Of a DNA stretch of 64,000 nt, positions 38,964 to 50,600 are shown one piece after another. The position numbers and the translations under genes are program-made. The DNA is from Dermatophagoides farinae (taxonomy: Eukaryota; Arthropoda; Arachnida; Sarcoptiformes; Pyroglyphidae), in the NCBI RefSeq assembly GCF_024713945.1, contig NC_134682.1, positions 1,178,001-1,242,000 of the forward strand, read 5' to 3'. The notes below the pieces were generated by a model. The model did not search any database. It saw only the letters and a program-made list of their open reading frames with translations, and had not been told where the DNA came from. The first letter of the stretch is position 1, and every line of letters starts with the position of its first letter.

Positions 38964-40013
38964 ATGGATGTAACTGAAAATGATAACGTACTTGAAATTG
39001 GAGCTGCCATGGAAATCGATAACGAAATTCATGATGTCACTAAAGATACAACAACAAATGGTGATTCGGTTTTAGCATCCAGTTCAGTGATTACAGCTAC
39101 CATTTCGGTTTCATTACATCCATTGGTTATTCTCAATGTATCTGAACATTGGACAAGAATTCGTGCACAAGAATGTGCTGCTCAAAATGGTTCGAATTTC
39201 AATAACAGTCAGCAGCAGCAGACAAAAGTTTTTGGTGCATTGATTGGTAAACAAAAAGGCCGTAATATCGAAATAATGAATTCATTTGAACTTAAATTGG
39301 ATATAATCAATAATGCACCATTAGTGGACATGGATTTTTATCGTTCAAAAGAAGCACAATTTAAACAAGTATTTGCCGAAATGGAATTCCTTGGTTGGTA
39401 TACTAATGGTGATGCAGCCAATAAAAACGATATGTTGATCCATAAACAAATGGTTGAAATCAATGAAAGTTGTTTGTTTCTAAAACTAAATCCATTGGGT
39501 CGTCATACAGGCTTGCCGATTAAAATTTATGAATCAATCATCGATATGGTGGCTGGTGCACCAACAATGCTATTCGTTGATGTACCATATACATTGGCCA
39601 CTGAAGAAGCTGAACGTATCGTTTTGGATCATATGGCACGAATGACATCAACATCACATAATGGTGAAAATGTTAATTCAGTTGTCACTGAACATCTTCG
39701 TGTACAACATAGTGCCGTTAAAATGTTACGTGATCGTATTAAATTGATTTTGGATTTCGTTAAAGATGTAAAGAACAAAAATATTCCGGCCAATCATGAA
39801 ATTTTACGTGAAATATTGAATCTTTGTCATCGATTACCAATAATTAGCTCGGATACATTCAATGAAGATTTCTACATTCAATGTAATGATGTTGCATTGA
39901 TCACCTATCTAGGAACATTGACAAAATGTTCAAATTCAATCAATCAATATGCAAACAAATTTAATATTTTATTAGATCGTCCTGGAACAGGACGACGTAT
40001 GCGTTTATATTAA
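38964..40013 (+). CDS. CSN6: COP9 signalosome subunit 6 (MPN-minus subunit)
   Basis: Intronless, 349 residues (human 327). An acidic N-terminal tail precedes the MPN domain: SVSLHPLVILNVSEHW, VFGALIGKQKGRNIEIMNSF, FKQVFAEMEFLGWYTNG, LFLKLNP and YTLATEEAERI. The JAMM metal-binding His-x-His of CSN5 is absent, as is normal for CSN6. The C-terminal helical part has EHLRVQHSAVKMLRDRIKLI, NHEILREILNLCHRLP, FYIQCNDVALITYLGTLTKC and ends GRRMRLY. CSN6 pairs with CSN5 in the complex that removes NEDD8 from cullins. The start ATG follows ATTGGAAA. The insertion of NSQQQQ after the first MPN helix is local. It is convergent with PPIL2, with only 105 bases between the stops. Confidence 0.97.
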   Translation: MDVTENDNVLEIGAAMEIDNEIHDVTKDTTTNGDSVLASSSVITATISVSLHPLVILNVSEHWTRIRAQECAAQNGSNFNNSQQQQTKVFGALIGKQKGRNIEIMNSFELKLDIINNAPLVDMDFYRSKEAQFKQVFAEMEFLGWYTNGDAANKNDMLIHKQMVEINESCLFLKLNPLGRHTGLPIKIYESIIDMVAGAPTMLFVDVPYTLATEEAERIVLDHMARMTSTSHNGENVNSVVTEHLRVQHSAVKMLRDRIKLILDFVKDVKNKNIPANHEILREILNLCHRLPIISSDTFNEDFYIQCNDVALITYLGTLTKCSNSINQYANKFNILLDRPGTGRRMRLY

Positions 40014-40118
40014 TGATGATGATGATCATTGATGATGAAATTTTTTTAAATTGTACAAAAAAAACAGACACACACACACGAGAACAAAAAAATTCAAATA
40101 AAATTTATTATTCATTAA
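40014..40118. other. 105-base convergent 3' junction of CSN6 and PPIL2
   Basis: The stop codons are 105 bases apart and face each other. AATAAA at 40097-40102 on the plus strand could serve CSN6. The two 3' UTRs must either be very short or overlap as antisense RNAs. Confidence 0.6.
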
Positions 40119-41715
40119 TTACCAATTTTTAAAATCACCAAATGTTGATTTTATAGTTGTTTTTTTAGTTTTGGAAATTTTTTTCGAAACACACTCGTCA
40201 TCATCATCATCACCATCATCATCGTGGATGGCATTCAAATTGATAAAGGCACCGACACCTTTTCGTAATTTTTTCGGCTTGTCATCGTTTTTTTTCATTG
40301 TGGATGATCGTTGTTGCTTTTCCTTTTCTTTTTGTCGTTCATTTTCAATCAATTCATCGGCTTCTTTATATGGATCGACGAAAACCATTGTTTTCTGTAT
40401 GACAATATCTTCTAATGGACGATCAGTTTTAGCATCAGTTTTGACCGATTCAATTTTGTTCAATACATCCATTCCACCAACTAGTTGGCCAAAAATTGTA
40501 TGTTTATTATCCAGATATTTACATGAACGAAATGTTATAAAAAATTGTGATTGATTTGTATTTGGTCCATGATTAGCCATACTTAATATGCCTCTACCTT
40601 CATGTGAATATAGTTTACAGAATTCATCATCAAATGGTTTACCAAAAGCTGATTCACCACCTTTACCCGTGCTGGTTGGATCACCACCTTGTAGCATAAA
40701 ATTTTTAATCAATCGATGAAATCGACAATTATCATAATAACCACGATGACAAAGTTGAATAAAATTATCACATGTACGTGGTACTTTATCGCAATATAAT
40801 TCCAGATTCAGATTGCCAAAATTCGTAATCAAACGAACATAACCTTTTTTCTTGACAAATTGATAACGTATTTCATATTGATCGATTTGAGCCGCTTCAA
40901 CACTTGATACAACAGGCATTACTGTCGATGTGAATGATGCAGCAGCATGGCCAGTTGAATAATGTGCTGCATTGAATTTATCTGTCTTCATAATTGTCTT
41001 CGTCGATGATGATGATGATGATTGTTGATCTTTGGAAAGATTTTTAAGAAATTCATTTCCACCACCATCTATAGTGCTCAATTCTTTCAATGTTTCTCTT
41101 GTTTCCGGATTGATTGTACGTAGATTTGATTTTTCATCATTATCTTCGGAAAACATTAAGATTATTTTTAACATAATAAAAATCATTGATATTGAATTTT
41201 TTCAAATTAATTGGATTCTGAATTTCGATAATATCCTTCTTGGTAAATGATTGATCTGTAATCAAATCAAACAGATGATTTGTTTTCAAATTCAATTGTT
41301 CAACAGCTTCATAGCTAAAAACATTTCCCGTTGTTTTGATGGCCACAATATGAGTATTTTCATTGAACACCTTAAACAATACTGGACAATGGTAACGATT
41401 ATCATCAGAATTTTTATGAAAATTCAATTTAATCAATTGTTTCAGTTCAATTTTCTCACCAGTACATGGATCGATACCATGTTTTTGTATGAATGGTACA
41501 ATACTCATTAGATCATATATAACACCATTATTTGTACAATATGGATTACGGAATGGTTGCAATGATAATGAACAATGATCATATGGTAAACGTTTGAATT
41601 CTAAACCTTCTTGGTGGCTATGATATTCATCATTGGCACGTCGACCACCATATAATGTTCGCCATTCTGTTGCTGTTAAATATAGTTTATCTTTTTGATG
41701 CTGTTTTTTACCCAT
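40119..41715 (-). CDS. PPIL2: U-box cyclophilin, peptidyl-prolyl isomerase-like 2 (one apparent frameshift)
   Basis: An intronless frame from ATG at 41715 (MGKKQHQKDKLYLTATEWR) to TAA at 40119, equal to 531 residues if one base at the A4 run 41150-41153 is discounted (human 520). The N-terminal half has the double U-box-type region: DHCSLSLQPFRNPYCTNNG, IVPFIQKHGIDPCTGE and CPVLFKVFNENTHIVAIKTT. The first frame stops at FYYVKNNLN-VFRR; the second resumes with EDNDEKSN and NPETRETLKEL, exactly where the human protein continues. The cyclophilin domain has HYSTGHAAASFTST, FHRLIKNFMLQGGDPTSTGK, GRGILSMANHGPNTNQSQFF and TIFGQLVGGMDVL. The end is TFGDFKNW. The protein is nuclear and spliceosome-associated. 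No intron can explain the break, since no GT-AG pair long enough spans it. A sequencing error is more likely than gene death, because both halves are well conserved. Confidence 0.93.
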
Positions 41716-42296
41716 TTGAATCAATAATCAATCGATATTAAAATAAAAATTTTCAAGAATTCGAATTTTAATAATAAAAAAAAATTGAAAAAAAAGTAAA
41801 CATCGTGTGGTGTGTTACGAAAAACAAAACAAAACAAAAAAAAATCAACGTAGTAGTACGATGCAGTGATACAATTTGTGACCTATCCTTTGGTTTGCAA
41901 TGCCGCTACTTTTTTTCATTTGGAAAAAAAAAATTTCTGTTTGTCGCTACATTCGAATTTTGTATTCTCAATCTTCCTTGCGGGTATTTATGAATTTGGT
42001 TGATGATATTCTGTGTGGTTTCAATAGAATAAAAAAGAAAATTCTGTAAAATTCTATTGAAGAAATTCATCAGAAGTGCTCAATGCATCAATGATATCAT
42101 CATCATCATTATTAATACGATTATTATTGGTGGGAAAAAAAAATTTTTTCATTTTTTATTTTTTGGTTCTTTTATCACAATATATTCATTTTATTTTTAT
42201 TTATTTTGGTGTGAAATTTGAAATTTTTTTTTTCATTTTTCAACAAAGCGTAAATATATTCGTTTTATTTCATGTTGTTGTTGTTTCCATTGTGAA

Positions 42297-42300
<4 letters not shown>

Positions 42301-42330
<30 letters not shown>
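42301..42330. repeat. (TG)15 microsatellite
   Basis: Uninterrupted TG repeat filling 42301-42330, among the longest pure dinucleotide tracts in the window. Confidence 0.95.
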
Positions 42331-42335
<5 letters not shown>

Positions 42336-42747
42336 ATTTGGTCTTTTCAGGTTTTTTTGTGTCTTTTTGAGTGAATGAAAGAAAAAAAAAAATAACGACA
42401 TAATGGAAATTTAGGTTCATTTGTATTATTGTTATTCGGTTGTTGTTGTTGTTGTTGATGCATTTGAAACAAGAAAATTTGCTGTTTTTTTTTCTCGCCG
42501 ATGCATCCGCATTATCTTCCATTAGAAGAGGAAAATATACCAATTCTTCTTGTACAATAATAACAACAACAATAACGACGACGACGATGATGATGATGAT
42601 GATGATGGTGAAAAAAAATTGCAATGAATCATTTTGTCAAAATTCTTGTCGTTATTATTTATATATACGCTTTTTGTCTTTGCCACATATAATTCATTCG
42701 TTTTTGTTTGTAGTTTGAATTTTCTTCTTTGATGTTATTGTTTGACA

Positions 42748-42788
42748 GAACAAAAAAAACCGAAAAAACATTCGGTTTTTTTTTGTTC
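42748..42788. repeat. Near-perfect inverted repeat, 17/18-bp arms
   Basis: Left arm 42748-42764 (GAAC, eight A, CCGAA) pairs with right arm 42771-42788 (TTCGG, nine T, GTTC); the loop is six bases. One arm has a single extra T. It lies 500 bases downstream of the Ih stop. Confidence 0.8.
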
Positions 42789-43287
42789 GGTAATGTTCTA
42801 AGAACCCGAATCATTCGGATTAATCACAAAGAAAAACAATAAATTCATCATCATGATGATGATTACATAAGAATCGAATCGAATCATTCAATCATTGTCT
42901 GTTTTTTGTCGTGTTCTGTGTGTGTGTGTGTGTGGCCATTCATATAATACGTGACGATTCTTTATATTTGAATATAAATTCTTTAATAATACAATAATCC
43001 TATTTTTAAATTATTAGAATCAATATAATCAGAATAACGAAAAATAAATAATTATTTTAAATTAGTGTGGTGAATAAGCAAATTTGCGTGTGGGTGTGTG
43101 GGTGTGTGTGTATGAAAGGCTAAAGGCTTCTTTTTTTTTGGTGAGATTCAAAATAGAAATAACAAAAATCAATCAATCCATATCAAAGTTGGTGATCAAT
43201 AAAATTGATTCAAACGAAAGAAAAATATTTGCAAATTGACACAGAATTCTTTCAATAAAATCCAGACTAGATAAAACAGATGATATT

Positions 43288-46200
43288 CTATTGTTTATTC
43301 AACGATGATGTTGATGGTGATGTTACTGTTATACAGGTAGATAAATTAATTTGCTCTTGATTTTTTCTATTATTATGTTGATGTCCATGATGATGATGTT
43401 GATGATGATGTGGATGTGAATGATGATGATAATGATGATGATTTTGATTGTCTGATTGATTGTTTTGTTGTTGTTGTTGTTGTTGTTGTTGATCAACAGC
43501 AGATGATGATTGTTGTTGTTGTTGTTGTGTAGAATTATTATTACGATTACCAACACGAAAAAATGATCCAGATCTTTGAAACAGGCTTGGTGTTGAATCC
43601 TGTTTAATTGATGTTGGTGTTGTCGATTGTTGTGGCTGTTGTTGTTGTTGTTGTTGATGTGTATCATTTTTACTACTACTACTATCAAGATTACTAATAC
43701 TTAATGTATTCATTAATGGAAAACAAGATTCTGATTTAGGTCTTGGCAATTTTGATGATGATAATGATGCTTTTAATTTATTTTTCGAATGATTTTTATT
43801 GAATATAGACACATCACTTTCACTATCATCACTTGGACTTTGTGCTGACATTGTTAATAATTCACTAACTGCTTTTAATTCTGATTGAAAATCTTCTCTT
43901 GGACAAACAATGCTTGGATTTTTACCAATTTTATTCAAACGTTCAGCAGCAATCGATTCCATTGTACGACGCATTAATGGATACATATCTAATACGGCAT
44001 TAAAATGTTCTACTGATAATGAGAATAGATTACAATATGTTTCAGCACGAACACTAGCAACTCTACGGGTGTTGGTCAATAGACAAATTTCTGTTTTGTT
44101 TTGTATAGCAGAGAAGAGAGAGAGAAAGAGAGAGAAAAAAAAACCAATCGATTAGTAGTGATCAAGTGCAATCAAATTAATTCAATTCACTATCACTATA
44201 TCACACTAAATGATTCATTTACCTCCAAAATATGATCCATCTGAAAGACTTGTGGCAACCTCACCGGTAATCATAACAATGTCGACAATACCTTCTTGTA
44301 TGAAATACATTTTATTACCAATTGTACCTTCTTTAATGATTATATCTCCTGGTTGAAATACTTCATATTTCAGCCGGGTAACAATCGAATTAACAAAATC
44401 GGTATCAGCATTGGCAAAAAATGGTACAGATGCAACCAATGCTCTGCAATTATAATTGATGACATCCTGTGTTGTTTTTTTTGTGTGTATGTGTGTGTTC
44501 ATATAAAAAAAATGAATGATTGCATATAACGATTGCAAAACAACAACAACATCAACCAAATGAAACATACCTCACGTAATCTTTCGGATAATTCATCAAG
44601 AATTGTATCTTCATTGAAAAATTTTCCTTGATAACGATGTTCAAAATAATCACCAATTCGTACACGTAGATCTCTTGGTAATTTTCTATAGGCCATATAT
44701 TCTTCAACTTGTTTGAGCTGTATAGAATTGAAATTAGAATGAAATTAGAATTAGAAATAATTTTTCTTTTTGCCCACTAACCTTTTCACGATATTGTCGC
44801 CGTGATGAATCAAGTGATTGAATAAGATTAGTTGTATGGCCAAGAAACAATGCATAACAAGTGGCACCAGAAATCATACTGAGCAATGTAAGCCACATAT
44901 CTGTCATACTTTGTGGTGGAAAACGCCCATAACCAATACAAAGCATATGAGACATTGCCTTGAATAATGACCATGAATATTGATCAAACCAATCTGCATC
45001 CTATTTTATTTAGCCAAAATTAGGTTTTATTTGTTTTTTTTTAAAAAGAGAAAGAAAAAAAAATATCCACCCACCTGAAGCTCATTGATGGCCACCCATG
45101 AATTGGTTGGAAATCCTTGTAACATTGGTACTAAAAATTGTAGACAACCACTCCAATGGCCAATCAATAACATCATACAGATTAGATTGAATATTTTCAT
45201 AAATACACTGGCCATATTTAGAAACTAGAAGATAAAACAATTATAATAATCAATCAATCAATCAATAATCGATATAAATTAATGAATAAATTCAAATACA
45301 ACCAATCAATCAATCATTCAATAAATTCAGCAAGATAAAAATCAAACCAGAACAAAAAAAAAACTTTCATCATTTTCATATATAAAATTGATTTTTTTTT
45401 CATAAACAACACACAAACACACGTGTACACCATTTTTACATTACAAATAAAAAGTAATGGTCAAATAAAACTGACAAAAATAAACGAAATAAAAAAAAAC
45501 AGACACAGACACACATACACGCCAAAAATGTTTTTATATGTGCACATAATGAAAATGAAAATCGATATATTTCACCAATATTGGTTGTTAGAATGTTTCA
45601 TTTTTTGATTCATTTGAATTTTTAAAATTGTAAATCAAATTGAATTCTGAATGAGTAATAATTCAGTAGAATCTATTGTGAAAAATTCCATCATTGATGG
45701 TTGGCTGGCAAAAAATCAATTTTTTTTTTTAAAGAGAAAAAAAACTGAAAAAACTTTTTTTTTGTGTTTGATTTGAATTGTTTTCTTAATGTGATTTGTG
45801 AATTCAAGAATTTTTAATTCTGTTTAGAGAATCGGCAAAATATGGTGGTGGAAATGAAATGAAATGATGATGATCATCATCATCATAAATCATACAGTCA
45901 CATATATGATGTCTGTGTGTGTGTGTGTGTTTATTTAAAACGGGCTGCCAAAATAAAACAAACAGAAATGCACCCAAACATCTGCGTGTGTGTGTGTGTA
46001 TGTGGGTGTGTGTGTGTGTGTTTGCAATTTAAATTCATTTAATAAATTTATTGCCCAGTTCAAACTTTAAATTCTTCAGATTCTTCATTATTTGTTTAGA
46101 TTTATGGAATTTTTTTTTGTTGCCTGAATTGACTTTTCAAAAAAAAGAATCGTGTATGTTAATGGCGGTAGCACATCATAGAATTTGGATCAATATGTGG

Positions 46201-47650
46201 ACCAATATATGAAAAGAAAAAAAAACACGAAATTCATGATGATAATAATCCAAAATAACTTTTTATTATTATTACTCAAATATAAATCTCCTGGGTGTGT
46301 GTGTGTGTGGGTGTTTTTTTTCTCTCTGAATTCATTCAAATAATGAATAAACGAATGATGAAGAATAGAAAAATTTTGCCATGAACGTTTTTTTCGTTTG
46401 TTCATCATCATAATTTGTATAGTGTGTGTGTGTGTGGTCATTTTTCTTTTATCTTTTTTTTGTTCAATGATCAAAATTTTGCTGAACTAAGATTTTCTTG
46501 ACTGGATGATTGGAGCAAAAAAAAAAGTAAATCAGTATTGCCTTGTAATTGATTTCAATATATTCGATTCGGCAATCGATAATTTTTTTTTGTTGTGAAT
46601 CACAGATTGATTATAATATAATGATGATTTTTAACCGAGAAACATTTAAATGATTTTTTTCCGTGTGTGTGTGTGTTTGGTCGATTGATTTTCATTATTC
46701 TCAGGGGCAGTGGCATTAGCAGTCAATAATTAATGATGACTGTACTTTCTGCTTGGCCAATAATGTACATTTTGAAAAAAAAAATTCAGGAAAACACACA
46801 CCCACACAAAGACAGATAGACAGAAAAATAAATTCAGGAAATCAAGAAAAAAAAACGAACGGAATCCAAAAAAAAAAATCATTCATTCGTAGAGCATGCA
46901 TTGATAAGAAGAGAATTTGGAGACAGAAAAAAAACGTACACATTGATTTCAGAATAGCAGCTTATAGCAAGAAATTTTTTCACATTGAAAACAACAAAAA
47001 GCAGGCACATTTATAAATTGAAAATTTTAAAGAAAAATTTTTTTTTACTACTACTACTACAAATTGGTTAGAAAATTTAAAATTTAGTGATGAAAAATGA
47101 AAAAAAAACTAGACTAGACTATTAATTGGTTAATTGTAAGATAAACAAAAAAACAAAACAAAACAAAACAAAACACAAAAAATTAAATCAGCAGATTTAC
47201 CTTTTTATAACCAGGTATTTTGCTTAGATTAATGAAAAAACATTTTTGATCTTTTGACATTGTCATATTGGCTAAGTTTGACATCTTTCATCATCATCAT
47301 CATGTTTGTTTGTTTGTATCCGATTAAAATGAAAAAAAAGCAACAAAAATGGAAAAAAGGGAAGAACAGAGAGAGGGATGGTTTAAATGATGTTACAAAA
47401 ATTAAAGAATCGACATTGAAAACATGAATGGGAAACAAGAATAAATACGAAGAATATTCAGGAATATAAAAATATATGGTTTGCAAGCACAATGATATAT
47501 AAGGAATTGGGAAACATTTATGAAATTGGAGAATTTATGAAGATAATTTAACAGTTGATAATGATGATGATCATTTGATTGAGCAATTGATTGATTGATT
47601 GATTTATGAGGATGATTTACATTCAAGGATAATGAAGAAAAGAGCGAATT

Positions 47651-47687
<37 letters not shown>

Positions 47688-50600
47688 TGAAAAGAGAGAG
47701 AAAAGAAATTGGAATAATATTAGATTGGATGTTTAATTTTTTTCTTGTTTCAATTTTGACAGTTTTAATTGGAAATGGTTTATAATTAATTTATATATAT
47801 AGGTAGACAGGTAGATTATTAATTATTGATTAAAAAACATCAATCCAATCGGGCAATAATAATCATCATCATCTATTAGAATCAAGAATCTATTTATTGT
47901 TATTGAATTTCAAGAAAAAAACAGACAAACAAAAACGCCCACACACACGTTCATAGAAAGCTTCAAACATTCAGCCAAAGCCAAGCCATAATTATATTTA
48001 CATGCAAATCATCCATCCATTCATCAATCACCATTGAGATCGTAATCACAAAAATCAATCATCAAAATAGAAAAATAACAAAACAAGCAAGCAAATTCAT
48101 TCATAAGCAATAATTTGAGCCAAGCCATGATGAACAACTTTCAACATATACTTTGTATCTGTATGTCTTTCAATGGCAAATTCTAATCACAGAATCAAAA
48201 AAAAAAAATTATTTTTCAATGAAATTCAAGATAATTTTTTTTGTTTTTTTTTTTTCATCATCATCATCATCATCATTATTGTTGTTATTATCATGATCAT
48301 CATGATTGACCATTGCAACAAAAATTCAGTAGTGGAAAATTATAGTCACGAACTTTTTGGCAACTACAAAATCAATTATCATGATGAAATTCATTGAACA
48401 TGCAGACACAAATGTTGAGAGAAAAGAGAAGAAAGAATCATTGATTCTTGTGTGTGTGTATGTGTGCACTGAACACTTAAAAAAAAATTCTGATCTAATC
48501 AATATGATGATTGTTATATATAGGAATCCATTGTTGTTTTTTTTATTTGCAGGTTAAGTAACTTGTTCTAGGTGGTGCTGCCGCTGCTGCTGCTTGTGGA
48601 GAACAACAAGAATTTCAATATTTCGACGCACCAAAAAAAAAAATCATTTCAATTGCTATTAACAACAATGCAAATCAAATTTCCGTGTGTGTGTGTGTGT
48701 GTGTGTGTACATTCTTCGAAGAAAAAAAAAGAATGAAAAATTCGGGCAACAACAAAAAAAAAATTTGAATTTTAAATTGAAAAAATTTATATTAAATTGA
48801 GTCAGCGAAATAAAAAAAAGGCTTAATCATCGTTTGTTTGCATATGTGTGTCTCTCTGTGTGTGTGTGTGTGTGTGTGTGAGAATATTTCTATACACGAA
48901 TCTATCAAGAGAGTAGCCAAACGTAAATTTTTTTGTTTTGTTTTGTTTTTGTTTGTCAAATTAAATGAATCTAAAATTTCGTATCATATCTCTGTAATCA
49001 TCAACAAACAAACAAACGAACGAACGAACGAATATTCATTCTGCATTCTGTTTATAATGACAATTAAAATCGTTTTTTTAGTAATTCTTGCATGGATAAT
49101 GAAATTCTATTGCAGATGATTATGAATACTTTTACGTTGCCAAATTAACTTCAATTAAATGGTAATTTTTTGTTTTTTGGTAGTGGCCAAACAAAATGGC
49201 CACGTTCAACTAGACAAAAATGAAATTGAATTTTTTTTTGCATGAAATAAATTTGAAAAAATTTTCAAGAATCAAAGCAAAAATAAATGGAAAATAAAGC
49301 ACAGATTTGTAAAAGCGAGGACAAGAATCGAAAAAAAAAATTTTTTGTTTCATTAGTTATGTTTGATCAGTCAGTCAGTCAATCAATCAATCAATCAATC
49401 AATCAATTGTTTTGCATTGAGCTTGTGTGGTAATTCATTTTTTTCTGTGTGTGTTTTGTGTGTGTAAAAAGCAGCATTTTTTAAAAAAAATCTAAAAAAA
49501 ATAAGCAAAAACATTCTAATTGATTAGAACTAATCAATCAATAATGACAACACGCACACGACACACACACACACACTCATATACAAAGCAAGATCTAATT
49601 TTTTTTCTTTTTTTTCTGTTCATCTAATTTGCATATTGATGTCTAATCTGAAATAAATTTATTTAGAATGAACGAAAAAAAATCATTTCAATTCTTCAAA
49701 CAGAAAAAAAAACAACGAAAAAAATTTGAAAAATGAATATTCATCATTCACTTACATAAACTTCTTCCCATTGGCTAACATAACGAACCAAACGTGAAAG
49801 ACGTAATAATCTTAATAGACTTAACATTTTCAATATACGTAATATACGTAATGCACGGCCAGCTTGCCAAATGCTTGCTTGATAATTATCATCAAAATCT
49901 TGATTAAAAACAAGATAAAGATAATCCAATGGTATTGAACTGATTAGATCGAGAAAAAACCATGAACGTATATAACCATGAGCGATTTGTTTTGGATCTA
50001 GAATCACTTGTTCTGGCAAATCTGGGTTCATTATTCCTTTAGTGGTGAAAATTAGAAAATAGAATAGAAAAACAAAAAACAAAAACAAAATTTAAATCAA
50101 TGAAAACAGAATCCAAATTCTTTGTAGCAACATTTTGCCATTATTGTTGTTGTTGTTGTTGTTTGTGCAAATTTTCTTCAATTAAAATTCATGATGGGCT
50201 GATCACTAGCGACAATGTAACCCAAACAAACATACACACACACACACGGACAGACCAGAAATAAAACAAAAAAAAAACTAAATATATCAATGGTAATGTT
50301 CAATTAGACATAAAATTATACATACACACCCTTGAACACATACACACGAACAGAGTCATTAAATTACCTTGACCAATGGCCAGTTGTAATTTATGAATGA
50401 ACAAATTTTTTCTATTCGATACTTGTGTTACTAAAAAAAAAATACTCATTCTACATTCATACTATGTAGAACTATGTCTGGTTTTCGGTTGAAAATGTTG
50501 TATTTGTGTTGTAAATTGGATTTGTTGTAACAACAACAAACAACAACAACAACAACAAAATACAAATGTATGGTGCACGCAAATTCTATTCAACCATAAT

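Larger units (their letters stand above)
41716..43287. other. Gap between PPIL2 start and Ih stop
   Basis: About 1.6 kb holding the PPIL2 promoter and the Ih 3' UTR. It has a pure (TG)n tract at 42301-42330, an (ATG)n tract near 42586-42606 and an A/T-rich hairpin at 42748-42788. No supported coding frame. Confidence 0.6.

Noticed and set aside
43329-43688. Open frame of Asn, Ile and His inside the Ih last exon
   Set aside because: It is another frame of the Gln/His-coding repeats of the Ih tail, whose own frame joins the conserved channel domains.
48573-48600. GCTGCCGCTGCTGCTGC patch in the large Ih intron
   Set aside because: Short trinucleotide run with no open frame of useful length and no splice sites matched to the Ih phase.
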